Below are positions 47,220-58,736 of a stretch of DNA of 64,000 nt, piece by piece (the first letter of the stretch is position 1; every line of letters begins with the position of its first letter). The notes below the pieces were generated by a model. The model ran no database searches and was not told the DNA's origin. It worked only from the letters and a program-made list of their open reading frames with translations. The translations under genes were made by a program, and so were the position numbers. The DNA is from Holothuria scabra (lineage: Eukaryota; Echinodermata; Holothuroidea; Aspidochirotida; Holothuriidae), in the NCBI GenBank assembly GCA_037179385.1, contig CM074194.1, positions 2,249,001-2,313,000 of the forward strand, in the 5' to 3' direction.

Positions 47220-47737
47220 ATTGTATGACATCCTCCTGTACAGTACTGTACGAGTCCCAAGAAGTTTGGTCTCTTGAACATACTGTAGTTTTACAATTAA
47301 ATCATAAAAAATTGCAAGGTTCGAACAATATTCTTGACAACTGTACAAATAAATTCAACCAATTAGATGATCTCAACAGCACTTGGCAATGTCCACACAT
47401 TTCAAGCTACAGGTGCATACACAGTACACATGTGTGCTGTACAGTATTTCTGATGCGAATGTTATGTACACTCAAAGAAGTCCTGTGATTAGTATAGGGA
47501 GTTTCCAGTGAGGAATATTCCCTCACTGCTCAGTACTGTGTCACTTTAAGTACTAGGATATACTGCTTAAAAGCCTGCCACAAATGAGGGGAAATCATGA
47601 ATTTAGCAAATGCCTCACATGTCACTTTAAGCAGTCAGCTTCATGTACAGAAATTTCTCACATGAATTTGGTACAACTTTTGCCTTTCATGATAGACAGC
47701 TCAAATATTAAACCTTTTTGACACAGTGCCACTTTTC

Positions 47738-48046
47738 TTAAAGGCCCAGTTCTCTCACCCCACACAGTACCAATTCTCCTTACCTTCTTACTGAAGCCCC
47801 TCCCACAAATGTCTGAAATTCATCCTCATCCAGACACAATCTCAGTTTACTGTATTGCTTCAGGGTGAGTCTAGAAAAACTCAATTTTATAGTCAAAACA
47901 CTCTCAGTACTGTTCATGCTGTGTAATATAAGCTTTGGGACTCTGCATTGTTTGAAATAGCTGTCAAACAAAGAGCTGAGCCAATTGAGAATTTAGGTAC
48001 CTGGGTACCAAAATTGTAGTTTGGGGTGAGAGGTTTGGCCCTTTAA
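47738..48046 (+). mobile_element. TTAA-flanked MITE, family B copy 1 (piggyBac-like)
   Basis: TTAA at both borders (47738-47741 and 48043-48046). Inside them the inverted ends are AGGCCCAGTTCTCTCACCCC and GGGGTGAGAGGTTTGGCCCT. The TTAA target is the piggyBac hallmark. The inverted copy 2 is at 55494-55798. Confidence 0.75.
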
Positions 48047-48478
48047 TGTGTGCAGCTGAGCAATTGGTTCACACTACTACACTCATATTTATGAAGATAA
48101 TGACATCATTGCAAAGAAGAAGGCATTACTCCAATATTGTTAACATGTGAGCCAAGCACTGTTTACACTTAGGTGTACGATTGCGGGATTCCCACTTTCA
48201 GTTCACAGATCTCGCAAAGGAAATATTTGTCTGCAAGAAATTACTGCACTGTTTCCCGTGTACTATCAGAAATCTGCTCAGAAAACTTATAAAGGAGTGA
48301 AATTCCCATACATATTTTTAGCCATAGTGTAAAAACTGGAGCCAAGTGCTCAGGTACAGTGCATATGTACATGAAGATGAACAAAGTGACACACGAAGCA
48401 TTTAAGCTAGTTTCCTCCTGCGTGTGGCATGCTTAAAACTCAAAACATTGCCTTCATAACACTTTGAAACCTTGATAT

Positions 48479-50512
48479 TTAAGTCACTACCAATTCAAAG
48501 CATGAGACACTGCCACTATCCCTAGCTGCTACATACAATTTACAATTGTCAGATGTGACACATACCCCATCAACATCATCATTTAAACTATCACTAAAAG
48601 AGGATATGAAAGTACCATCTTTTGTGTACACCATGATCGCTAATTTATCTGAACAATCTACTGAGCATGCGCTGATGTAGATGTTGTCATTCGTGTCCAC
48701 ATCAATACCACAACAGTACATGGAGTCCTCATTCAGCCTCACTGATATCGTCTTAACAAATGACAAGGTGGATGGGTCAAATATTTGAAGGCGGTGGTTG
48801 CCATGGTCTGCAATTATCACTTGATCTTTGCTGTTGATGGCCAGATAGTTTGGATTTATCAGCTGACCATCACTGACACCCCACTCACCATAGGAGCCCA
48901 CCATCTTAGCCCTCTCATCAAAAATGGTTATACAATGGTTAACCCAATCTGAAACAAACAGGTAACCTCTGGAGTCCACAGCAACCCCTCTTGGATTCTC
49001 TAGGGAGCCATGTCTGTAAATAAGATTCAAACTTTTATCTAAGAGTGAATATTTCATGATTGCATTTGCCTCTGGGTCACAGATGTACAGAAAGTTATTA
49101 TGAACTGACATGCTTCTAGAGTGGACCTCTGAAAACATCACAGAAATACCCCGCCCATCAGTTGCACTGGGATCCAAGCAGGTAATTTGGTTTTTGGCAA
49201 GGTCCCCCACTAACAACAACTTGTTCCATTGCACAATGTCACTTGGGCTCTGAAAGTCCAGTCCGGAATACTCATTAATATGCCTTCCCACAGGTTGGAC
49301 TAACATCTCTTGCTTTGAGTTGTTGAGAGGAATGTTAAACACTCTTATCTCCATCTTATATCTCCCAACATGGGCTGGAGTGAAAAAGGTTGTCATGTAT
49401 GTTCCATCTGATTGACGGTAGGCTGCAATATCTTTGGTCTGACCAGTGGGTGAGTGAATGTTTGCTGTGACTGCAGGCAGATCAGCATCCTCTCGTCCTT
49501 TGGAAGATAATATTGTCAAACGAAACTGTAATTTGCGGTGAGTTTTCACTTGTACTGGATCAGTTTGAAAGTTGCTGTACTCCACGGTGACTTTATCTAA
49601 TGGTATTGGCAAACATGTGATTTCACACTCATCTCCGAGGTTGAATTTTAACTGGTTGCCTGATTTGAATTCTAAATTAAGGTAGCCTTTTGGAACCTTT
49701 GGAATGACCGTTGATGAGGATAACTGTTGCAATTTGCTGAAGCCTTGATATGTAACTGAATTCAGTGCACATGGTTTCCCACTACTGGTAGCATTCTCAA
49801 TGGTGCTGTACATGGCTAGCCCTTCTTGAAGGTTCCGTTCAAATTCAGATGCTTTCTCCATCTCCACATGAAGCTCAGCAACTTTCTCTTTATACAACAC
49901 ATCAAGCTGCTCATTTAGTTCTTCTTCCAACTCCTGCACTCTCTGCAGCAGACTCTCTTTATATGCAGTTATACTCCTCTGAGCGCCATGGTATTTACCA
50001 TCCAGGAAAGACTTCATCTGTCGTAGTGATGTCAGTACCATCCTTGATTCATCTTTTCTATTTTTGAGATCAGCATGAACTTTGTCCATCTTATCTCTGA
50101 TAAACCGCCACGAGGTTCCAGCATCGAAGCAGGGATGGGTGGCGTGGTTCTCTGTAGCACAAACTTGGCAAACGCCAACCAAACAGGTTTGACAAACGCG
50201 TGTCACCAACTCATCATGTTTGTCGCATTCGACCAGCAACTCTTCCTCCACAGCAAAGTCTTGAAGATCTTGACTGATCTGTCTAGCTATTAAGTTATCA
50301 GGCAAGCCACTTACCCCTGTACTAGGGAGAGCTTGTTCCGTGTTACACTGAGGGCACACTAGTTTATTCCTGACTGCTACCCAACTTTCCAAGCAGACCT
50401 TGCAGCTCATGTGATTACATGGAAGAATCTTTGGCAGTTTACATTGTTCTTGACATATTGGACAGATGAGGCACTCCAGGATCCTCTCCAATTTCTTTTG
50501 GGAAGTTGCCAT
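48479..50512 (-). CDS. TRIM2/3-like RING, B-box, coiled-coil, filamin, NHL protein (677 aa, single exon)
   Basis: Likely a RING E3 ubiquitin ligase. The RING C3HC4 ligands are all present: C17, C20, C32, H34, C37, C40, C53, C56. A complete B-box type 2 follows (C96, H99, C107, C110, C115, C118, H123, H126). A coiled coil spans about 140-235 (RVQELEEELNEQLDVLYKEK). Residues about 305-408 form a filamin/ABP280-type Ig fold with the hallmark SDGTYMTTFFTPAHVGRYKM. Six NHL-type blades run from about 422 to 675, the clearest being NPRGVAVDSRGYLFVSDWVN and NPNYLAINSKDQVIIADHGN. The order matches TRIM2/3 and TRIM71. In those proteins the NHL propeller binds protein or RNA partners; which applies here is unknown. 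The whole coding region is uninterrupted. The bases before ATG read tctttctttcag, a strong acceptor, so a non-coding first exon lies upstream (higher coordinates). A possible ATTAAA signal on this strand is at 48042-48047. Confidence 0.93.
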   Translation of the reverse strand: MATSQKKLERILECLICPICQEQCKLPKILPCNHMSCKVCLESWVAVRNKLVCPQCNTEQALPSTGVSGLPDNLIARQISQDLQDFAVEEELLVECDKHDELVTRVCQTCLVGVCQVCATENHATHPCFDAGTSWRFIRDKMDKVHADLKNRKDESRMVLTSLRQMKSFLDGKYHGAQRSITAYKESLLQRVQELEEELNEQLDVLYKEKVAELHVEMEKASEFERNLQEGLAMYSTIENATSSGKPCALNSVTYQGFSKLQQLSSSTVIPKVPKGYLNLEFKSGNQLKFNLGDECEITCLPIPLDKVTVEYSNFQTDPVQVKTHRKLQFRLTILSSKGREDADLPAVTANIHSPTGQTKDIAAYRQSDGTYMTTFFTPAHVGRYKMEIRVFNIPLNNSKQEMLVQPVGRHINEYSGLDFQSPSDIVQWNKLLLVGDLAKNQITCLDPSATDGRGISVMFSEVHSRSMSVHNNFLYICDPEANAIMKYSLLDKSLNLIYRHGSLENPRGVAVDSRGYLFVSDWVNHCITIFDERAKMVGSYGEWGVSDGQLINPNYLAINSKDQVIIADHGNHRLQIFDPSTLSFVKTISVRLNEDSMYCCGIDVDTNDNIYISACSVDCSDKLAIMVYTKDGTFISSFSDSLNDDVDGVCVTSDNCKLYVAARDSGSVSCFELVVT

Positions 50513-50535
50513 CTGAAAGAAAGAGAAAAGATAGA
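50513..50535 (-). promoter_or_regulatory. Splice acceptor and polypyrimidine tract directly 5' of the TRIM ATG
   Basis: Read on the - strand, the sequence is cttttctctttctttcag followed at once by ATG. This marks a 5' UTR intron ending exactly at the start codon and explains why no promoter is seen next to the coding region. Confidence 0.65.
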
Positions 50536-51955
50536 AATAACTCCCATGAAATTTCCAAACATCATGTCGTTAAAATCCCCGAATAGATTACTGGTCTTTC
50601 AACCCACAAAATGCCTTGTTTTGGGGGTTCCTGCTCAGTGTACTGTAAGTAAAACAGGATTATTTGGATCTCTAGTTCGTTGATGCAGTACTTGAATTTC
50701 ATTCATGCTTGGTTTATCTTCCTCCTTAGATCCTGTGATGACAAGAGTGAGCTGATCATCTCAAAGGATCTATTGTGTCAGTAGAGTAAACAGTCATATG
50801 GTTTTCATTTCACTTCTCACCAACTGTGTCTAATAACAGATTTAGCCTCCTCTTTGTTTAATTAAGCAAACATCTTCAAATAAGAAACTGGGCAGTACCT
50901 TTATTCAGAAGAATAAATGTTAAATGTTTAAAAGCTATAATACACATTGCAATCAACAGTCATAATATTAAAGAATGAAAGGAATACTGTTTTCATAGTA
51001 CTGTATTACAACAAATTTCTAATGCAACATCCAGATAAACAAAGCTGAAGCATTAAAACCAAACAATAGCCCCCACACTGTGTATGGCTTCCTAAAGGAA
51101 CTAGGCTATAGATGTCCACTTGCATGACTCAATGCAAAGTCAGGAAAACTCACCTCTTGACATTCAAATATATACAGTATGTCACATCAGGCATTACAAG
51201 TTCTAAAATATTTGATTCCCTGACACACAGCATGGGAAAATGAAAATAATAAACATATATATGCAATAAACATACAGTGTAAACAATGAGGCAAATGTAC
51301 AGTTGGCATATTTTTAACAATGCCACTCACCAGTAATCCATGAAGTCAGAAGAAAAGGGCGTATTGTAGAATCTATACACAGTGCAATACATGGAGTGTA
51401 GTTAGATCTAGGGTTTTACACCTCAACTAAGAAGCAAAAACCAGTGAGCATCCAAAAACCTTCTATTCAGTTGTGGAGCACTGGATTGTTTTTCCTTCTC
51501 CACTGCCTATGCAGAGCATCAAGCAAAATGACAGTACATCAAGTGAGGGACAGCACATGGCACACCCTACAATATATATACTACAATACAGTAATACAAA
51601 TACTATATAAAAATGTAGAGTGTAAATTTGTACTTTGTAACAATGGTTTTTATGGAAACAAAAAAGACTGATCAACCCTCACATTGTGTAAATAGAAATT
51701 ATGAGACTATGAGAGATAATTATTTGCAAAGTGGGGACTAGTCCAACAAGACTAGGCATACTAAAGAACCACAAAAAATGCTTTTCTGAATTAGCTCACC
51801 ACCCCCAGTGGGTAGTTGATCAAAGTTTCATCAATGACAGACAATACTATAAACAAAAAGTTTCATAATTTGTGATTTTACAGTTTGTTCATCCTCAATG
51901 GAAGTGCCACCATCTGTGTAAACTGCAATGTATACAGGGTTACTGAAGCATTCAT
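50530..51955. other. Upstream of TRIM coding exon, probably 5' UTR intron
   Basis: AT-rich, with no recognisable exon, promoter or repeat. Given the acceptor before the TRIM ATG, it should be intronic on the - strand. Confidence 0.4.
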
Positions 51956-51958
51956 TTT

Positions 51959-52206
51959 CCCTTTACCGTTGTGCTCCGATCGGGCATATTTGTGCGCCTC
52001 GGGAGTGGGCAGAAAAGCGGATGTAGCCTGCCCCCACATAGGCTTCCGTAGGCCATTGACCCTGTGACCTTAAACTATTGTCTCTCTCGTTGTGGCCGAA
52101 ATTTCGGGTAGCTACTCGCAGTTTTGAGCTCCGCGTGAAAAAGTAAAGCTGGGTGACAGCCGAGCTCTCCGCATGGGTCCAAAAGGACCCAAACAACGGT
52201 AAAGGG
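51959..52206. mobile_element. CpG-rich MITE-like element with CCCTTTACCGTT ends
   Basis: CCCTTTACCGTTGT at the left and ACGGTAAAGGG at the right are inverted. The interior is much richer in CpG than its surroundings. GTAGCTACCCGAAA on its - strand recurs at about 26595-26612, within a decayed relative near 26500-26650. Confidence 0.55.
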
Positions 52207-53009
52207 TTAAATGTGAAGTATATTGGCAGTGCACAATGCAACTCTGTTATTTCCAGTGTGTCAATTCTGTACACTGAATACATGGATTATTCATATTCTG
52301 CAGAGAGTGCTTATAATGTCCAGTGAATGATTGCCATTAGTGTACATAAACATATAGAATGTAGAATAACACAATGATACTGCACTTAATGTACAATAGT
52401 CTAGAATATTTATCGCCATGTGGGCTGGGCATATGCCCAACACATTCCAAGTCTGTTATATGAGGCAGCTAAGAGGGAGGATCTGATAATAAATGTTTCC
52501 ACCATATTTAAACCCAAACTATTAACTGAACTGAATTTAGAACCATTAACTTAACCAAATTGATCTAGCTGTCAAATATTACACAATTTGTGTTGGTGTG
52601 TCATTTAATAAGTTCCATCTAACTATAAAACTTTGAACTATTTACAGATACAGTGCAAGTCCTCCCATTTAATCCCCTATTAGGACACGCAGGGAGTACC
52701 ATTGGCATATTCTAAAACCCCCAGCTCACAATTAAGGGGCAGTATTCATACAGTAGTAGAGTACAGTAGCTTGTCTATTGTGGCACCATTTTCATATTAA
52801 AGTTGCATCAGTCCAGCTGCAGAAGCAGCCATGCTTTATTACAATATCCATAACAAAAGCAGACTTCACAATATATTCACAATTGTGAATGTTTGAAAGT
52901 GTTACATCACACAGCACTGCTGCAGCTTCTGCCGCTTGGCTGAGGTGGTTGCAGGTTGAGATTCTGACTTGATGCCTATAGACAAATCTGGACAGACTGT
53001 GATGGTCTG

Positions 53010-53215
53010 CTTTCAGTCAGCCATTACTGGGGTCCATCACCTTTAATCTTTTAATTCATTTCTTTATCTGTTCCATGGATGGTTGTTCACTGAAGTGTAT
53101 CTTGATTTTCTCAACTTTACGTAATATGAGGATTTGAAATTCATGTAGACAATAAATGAAGATGATTAAAGGCTGATGGACCCCATTAATGGCTGCCTAC
53201 AGTCACTTAATACAA
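53010..53215 (+). repeat. Dispersed repeat, copy 2 of an unnamed family
   Basis: See 43895-44120. Here it reads GTCAGCCATTACTGGGG, CACCTTTAATCTTTTAATTC, GGATGGTTGTTCACTG, AATATGAGGATTTG, AATGGCTGCCTACAGTCAC. It is preceded by a tRNA-like GGCTGAGGTGGTTGCAGG. Confidence 0.6.
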
Positions 53216-54082
53216 GCGCTAATTGGATTCGTCATATATACAAAATATTTAGTCAAATCCAAGATCTTACTATTAAAAGGAAAAAGCTGTCACCCCAATT
53301 TTATGATCAAAATTATGCCAAATCAGAGTGCACACTTTCTCATATATTTCCATCACCAGTATATTTCCAGCCTCTATGATTTAAATTGAAAACAACCTTT
53401 TGTCAAAGTCTGGAATATTTTTTTTTTTAAAGCTATAGTTGAATGATGAATGGTACTTTATAACTTTTTCTTAACATCACTTTTCAAAGGGGTTTTTAAA
53501 ACATATTCACTTGATATACAATTGAACTATGCAAAATTTTACAAATAAAATTTGCAGAACTGTACAATGAACTTGCTAGCTCCAATAGAGAAAATGGTTG
53601 TCTGTTGAAATTTTTAACTAATTCAAACCAAAGCACAACTGCTACTGTACAGATAACTTCAACCCTGATGATCCATTCATTTCCTCTACTCATTCTAGGG
53701 CTGTGAAGGTTTAGCAAAATAATTAATCCGTCTCAAAAAATTTGCGATCATTTAGCACTCACCATTAACCGCAAAACTTATCACAAAAAACATAATTTCA
53801 GTATGTAAAGATTGATACTGAATATGTTGCAGAAATAATATGATGTTATCTTGCATAGTTAAATCAAATTGTTCTAAAAACTTTGAAACCTGCAAGGTTC
53901 AAATATGCCCAGAATATCCATTTAACAAAAACTAGGGATTATCAGAGTATACAAATGGATTAAAAAACCTGTCAAAAACAGGTTCTGCGATTAATCGGTT
54001 GTAGCTTTGTACTAAACGTTTATTCCACATGCCATCGTTTAGGGATAAATTCCTAAAAGTTCACAGCCCTTACTCATTCCAC

Positions 54083-54326
54083 TTAAAGCAAGAGCAGTCA
54101 TCCCAACTTGAAGTAGAGTAGACTGTCCTGTTTTATGATTGGCTGTTTAGAGTCAGTGACAACATTTTTGCTCTTCAAATATGAAATTTACTACCTGGTT
54201 TACCCTGATTATGAAATATTAAAGTCTAAAAATTTGATGAAAGATACTTTTTGAAGAGAAATAAGAAGAACACTCTGATATTTCTGTTACTCCAATAAGT
54301 TTGGAGGGACTGCTCTTGACCTTTAA
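54083..54326 (+). mobile_element. TTAA-flanked MITE, family C copy 1
   Basis: TTAA borders at 54083-54086 and 54323-54326. Inverted ends are AGCAAGAGCAGTC and GACTGCTCTTGACCT. Direct-orientation copy at 58737-58992. Confidence 0.65.
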
Positions 54327-54914
54327 ATCATGGCATTTAATAGATTCCAGCTCTTACCACTCACGCCAATAAGGACATCCTGAGGATAAATTAAGTTAAT
54401 TCACAGTCCAAGTAACGGAACTACTGTTACTTTACATTACTGTACATGTATAACACAATATAAATCTAAAAGAATGACTTTTCCTTTCACTGATTTCTCT
54501 TTTAGCCAGAAATTCTGATTAGTTTGTTTTGTTTCCATTATAAAGTTCCCCAGGCTAAAAGATATGACATTCCTGTTACTTTGTGAGGAACATGTCAATC
54601 ATTTAAAAATGGTGTCTTTTAAAATCAATTGGTTAGAAACAGCTGTTAAACTTCATCAAAATCTAGACCTTGTAAAATCAAGTCCATACAGAAATCGATA
54701 TCTTTTGCACACTCACATGACAAGGCCATGTACTGACAGGTAACAATAACAGGTAATGTGAGACCTATTTTAGGTTTTAACAGATGTTCACTGTATATTT
54801 TTCCACAATTTTCCCAAGAAATTGTGGGAATCATACCATAACATTTATTTTAGTAGAATAAATAAAACAAGCACAGATATGCCACCAAAAATTAAAACAT
54901 TTCCTAAATACTTA

Positions 54915-55110
54915 CAGTCAGTAGCATAGCCACAGGGGAGGTTTTGGGGGTTAGAACCCCCTTCCCCTTGACCCAACCCTGCAGTGCAAAAAACACCTAA
55001 AATAGCAGTTTTTTCTCTCTGTCCTTAGACTTTTCCCTCATTTTGTGCCCTAAAACCCCCCATGACACTAAAACAGCTCCTCTTACACAATCCTGGCTAC
55101 ATGCCTGCTT
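54915..55110. mobile_element. Probable MITE with GTAGCATAGCCA ends
   Basis: CAGTAGCATAGCCACAGGGG at the left and CCTGGCTACATGCCTG at the right are imperfect inverted ends; the interior has mirrored GGGGGTTAGAACCCCC. Borders are uncertain. Confidence 0.4.
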
Positions 55111-55493
55111 ATAGTAGTATTGTTTACATACAAAATTTGTGTAGAAGATTGTTCTGTGGAAAACCAAACATTCTGGGTGCAATGTAATTTCCATAAAATA
55201 AGGAAAGACAAAGTCCATTAACTTCCATGATTTTTGATATAATGTAGAATTGTAACCACAGGTAGTTTTTTTCATTTAATGTAAAAATCAGCAGGACTAC
55301 CAGATTTCCTACAGGGTAACAAGTTTTATGCTAATGGTTTTCCTTTGAGCAATCACTTATTTTCCTTTAATACAAGCACACACTGCTAAGCATTTTTCAA
55401 TAGCAAGAATGCCAATATAACAGTACATCCAGCAAAGCTTGGGCAATAAAAAATAGAGATGTCTCTTAGTCTGGGACACGGTTCCTTTCAAAC

Positions 55494-55798
55494 TTAAAGG
55501 GCCAAACCTCTCACCCCAAACTACAATCTTGGTACCCAGGTACCAAAATTCTCAATTGGCTCAGCTCTTTGAGTGACAGCTAATTCAAACAATGCAGAGT
55601 GCCAAAGTTTATATTACACAGCATGAACAGTACTGAGAGTGTTTTGATTATACACATAGAGCTTTTCTATACACACCCTGAAGCAATAAACAGAGATTGT
55701 GACTGGATAAGGATGAATTTTAGACAATTGTGGGAGGGGCTTCAGTAAGAAGGTAAGGAGAATTGACACTGTTTGGGGTGAGAGAACTGAGCCTTTAA
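55494..55798 (-). mobile_element. TTAA-flanked MITE, family B copy 2 (inverted)
   Basis: TTAA at 55494-55497 and 55795-55798. The sequence is the reverse complement of the 47738-48046 copy along its length (GGGCCAAACCTCTCACCCC, GGTACCCAGGTACCAAAATT). Its right TTAA is also the left border of another copy. Confidence 0.75.
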
Positions 55799-56310
55799 AG
55801 GCAGTCAATTGTATCCACAAACTACAGTTTTAGCAGCAGTCTACATATATACTCTGAATTGGAACAGCTCTTTGATTGATAGCAAAGCCAAAAAGTGCAG
55901 AGTACTGTAGCCAGCAGCCAATTTTGAGGTGTGTTGGTACGATCACTCACCATCACTCACCTCAAATCACTGTGAGGAGTATGATTTTGTTTGCACACCT
56001 ACATAAAGAAAGGGAACTACATGACAAGGTGCCAGCAATAGCACACCTACTGTACTACACTCCCCATTTTCCTGAGGAGTATGATTTGTAGCACACCTGA
56101 ATCTAAAACTCATGTGTAGCTCATATTTCACAGCATGTGCTGTATTGAGAGTGTTTTGATTACACAATCGGGTCTTGCAAACTCCCCCGGAAGCAACAAA
56201 CTTTGATTGTGTCAGTATGAGGATGGGTTTTGGACAGTTATGGGAAGGGGCTAAAATAATTAGGTTGGTGGAATTGGAATTGTGTGGGGTGATGAAAAAC
56301 TACCTTATAA
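55795..56310 (-). mobile_element. Family B copy 3, interrupted by a ~170-bp insertion
   Basis: The left part (55795-55920: ACAAACTACAG, CAGCTCTTTGATTGATAGC) and right part (56100-56310: CATATTTCACAGCATG, GAGAGTGTTTTGATTACACA, AATTGTGTGGGGTGA) follow family B in order. The insert (about 55925-56100) contains two GAGGAGTATGATTT ... GCACACCT copies. Confidence 0.6.
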
Positions 56311-56325
56311 TTGCTCCCTGTCTAG

Positions 56326-57116
56326 TAGGGTTGGGCAGTGCCGTGAAAATATTGGTACCGGTATTGTAAGACACACAGAACCGGTATTGAGGCAGTACTG
56401 GTTCTCAACTCCTGGGTAGGGAGATTGGATGGGAAGGAACGTAAGCCACGTATGGCCCCCATGTTATCCTGCTCATTAATGCATCTAGGTGTTTGAGTGG
56501 GTTATTACTGTGGAAGAACCTCTGCTCTAAACGTTTGTATAAATACTTTAATCATTCATACATCCTAACAGTTATTTCTGTCTGCGAATAAATTGAGTAG
56601 CAGTAATTTTTTTCAAGTACCAGTATTTTCTCAAGAACCAGTATTAGGAACACACCAAATGTCTACATTATTTTCATTACCTGTACCTCTAGTGCCAGGA
56701 TTGACACCAGTACTGGTATACCACCCACCCTACTGTCTAGTGCCAGGATTGACACCAGTGCCGGTATACCACCCACCCTACTGTCTAGTGCCAGGATTGA
56801 CACCAGTGCCGGTATACCACCCACCCTACTGTCTAGTGCCAGGATTGACACCAGTGCCGGTATACCACCCACCCTACTGTCTAGTGCCAGGATTGACACC
56901 AGTGCCGGTATACCACCCACCCTACTGTCTAGTGCCAGGATTGACACCAGTGCCGGTATACCACCCACCCTACTGTCTAGTGCCAGGATTGACACCAGTA
57001 CCGGTATACCACCCACCCTACTGTCTAGTGCCAGGATTGACACCAGTACCGGTATACCACCCACCCTACTGTCTAGTGCCAGGATTGACACCAGTACTGG
57101 TATACCACCCACCCTA
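56326..57116 (-). mobile_element. hAT-like MITE, family A copy 2, with amplified terminus
   Basis: Starts TAGGGTTGGGCAGT at 56326 and is the reverse complement of 46821-47219 up to about 56720. The far end is extended into the 48-bp array and finishes CCACCCTA at 57116. Target duplication CTGTCTAG is at 56318-56325 and 57117-57124. Confidence 0.85.
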
Positions 57117-57124
57117 CTGTCTAG
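56697..57124 (+). repeat. 48-bp minisatellite, about 9 units, containing the MITE end and its target duplication
   Basis: Each unit holds CCAGGATTGACACCAGT, then a GCCGGTATACC or near variant, then ACCCACCCTA, then CTGTCTAG. The 48-bp period is 16 codons, so long frames stay open on both strands; they are not taken as genes. Units differ only at the ACCGGTA/GCCGGTA/ACTGGTA position. Confidence 0.95.
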
Positions 57125-58736
57125 CGACAGGTTCATCCATGGGAAGTGTAGAAAGTATTATGTAGCACTGTGTTGTACTAAATGGTTTTTGGAACCCACA
57201 CATTTTGTCTTTTGGGGGGTTTTTCATTTATCATTCATTAGAGGGGAATAAATTTTGTGAGAGGTTCACTACTGTACATCATTCTTCCGTCTGCATCAGA
57301 CATCAGCTACTAAAAAACTTGCACCAATTTTCAGTCCTGAATCAAGTTGGCCCACTTGTGACAACATTGTCTTATCTAATCTAGATAATCTTTCTCCTTC
57401 ATAGTGGCTACTAAAGTTGACATATTAAGACAGAATTATTCTTACAGTATATAAATTCAAATCCTTATTGAAAAAAGTTTTGAACCTTTAATTTTATATG
57501 TATTAAAGATAGAATTAAATAAAAGATGCAAGTCTGGACTTCCCCACTTCTGATGCATGGTAACTCAAATACAGGTGGCATTTTTATGACTGTTGTAACA
57601 CAATGACAGTATATAAAGCCTTATAACTTTACCATATTGGTATGTGGTGATGATGTTTGTATTATTTCTACAATAATGAACATTTTCTCTATTGTCTGAG
57701 TCCCTTAAAAATTAACAATGAATTGATATGACCTTTACACTGTACTAAAATGTATCAATGGCATTAGACTCAGTCTGAACTTTCGTGTACTTAACAAAAT
57801 TTTGTTATTTTACAAACAGGACATGTAGCATAACTGCATGTCATGTAAGAATAATTTATGTACAGTTAATACAGGAGAGAAAAACTTGCTGCTTCAGTGC
57901 ATATACGTGTACTCCAGTATTGAAGGGTTACCCTACAAATACTGTACAACATGGAAAAATGGAAGACCATACGTACAAACAATTTGACCTGGCTTGGTTG
58001 TGAATAGTCTTTCTTTGTTTTCAGTTGCAAACTGGCTAACAAGGACTTCAGCATGCGTTTTGGCTACTAATCTGTTGCTGAGTAAGACAGATAGTTAGAG
58101 TTTTACTGCCCTGTTGCTGAGTAAGAGGGCTGGTATTCAAGGGCTACTTGATTTATTTTTCAGTCACTCACCAATATTGCCAACATTTCCATAACAATAT
58201 CCTGTACCTAAAGCTGAAGCCTTATGAGTTATGGCCATGCTAATATTGTTTTGTCAATCCACATCAATAACATGTACCAACCCATTGCTAAATCTAAATT
58301 GCATATCACTCGCACACTGCGCACCACTCAGAGAAGTTCTAGCACCGCCCCCAATTCAACCAAACTGACCATCAGATCACCCTCATTACTCTTCCATACA
58401 AGCCTTGCTTACTCAGAGGTTTTGTGAGTTCAGAAACTTCAGCTATTTCAATTTCTTTCTGTCCAGTAATGTTAGCTACAGTGAGTGCCTTGTTCTTACT
58501 GTACTTTCGTACACACACTGTGCTACATTAAACAAACCCAACAGAGTTCAAGTTTATGCTCAAAGTTTTATCAACAATCCATAATTTATTTCAAGACCTT
58601 GACCAAGACCTGTCTCATTTATTTCTTGTATTACACTTTGAATGATGACCACTTTAAGTTATTGGCTGACGAAGCAGAAATTAGAGTACTGAAATTTCAC
58701 AGAGGTTTAGTCCTTTTATTTAAATCTGCATACTCC
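57125..58736. other. Intergenic, no gene seen
   Basis: AT-rich, with short frames only and no recognised repeat apart from weak ones. GTTGCTGAGTAAGA occurs twice within 60 bp near 58070-58120. Confidence 0.5.

Noticed and set aside
47171..47488. 105-residue + frame
   Set aside because: Begins inside the hAT-like MITE and runs into unique AT-rich DNA; chance frame.
56593..57165. 190-residue frame of repeated VYHPPYCLVPGLTP units, and a mirror frame on the - strand
   Set aside because: The 48-bp minisatellite period is a multiple of three, so all frames without a stop in the unit stay open. The repeat is a transposon end, not a coding repeat.
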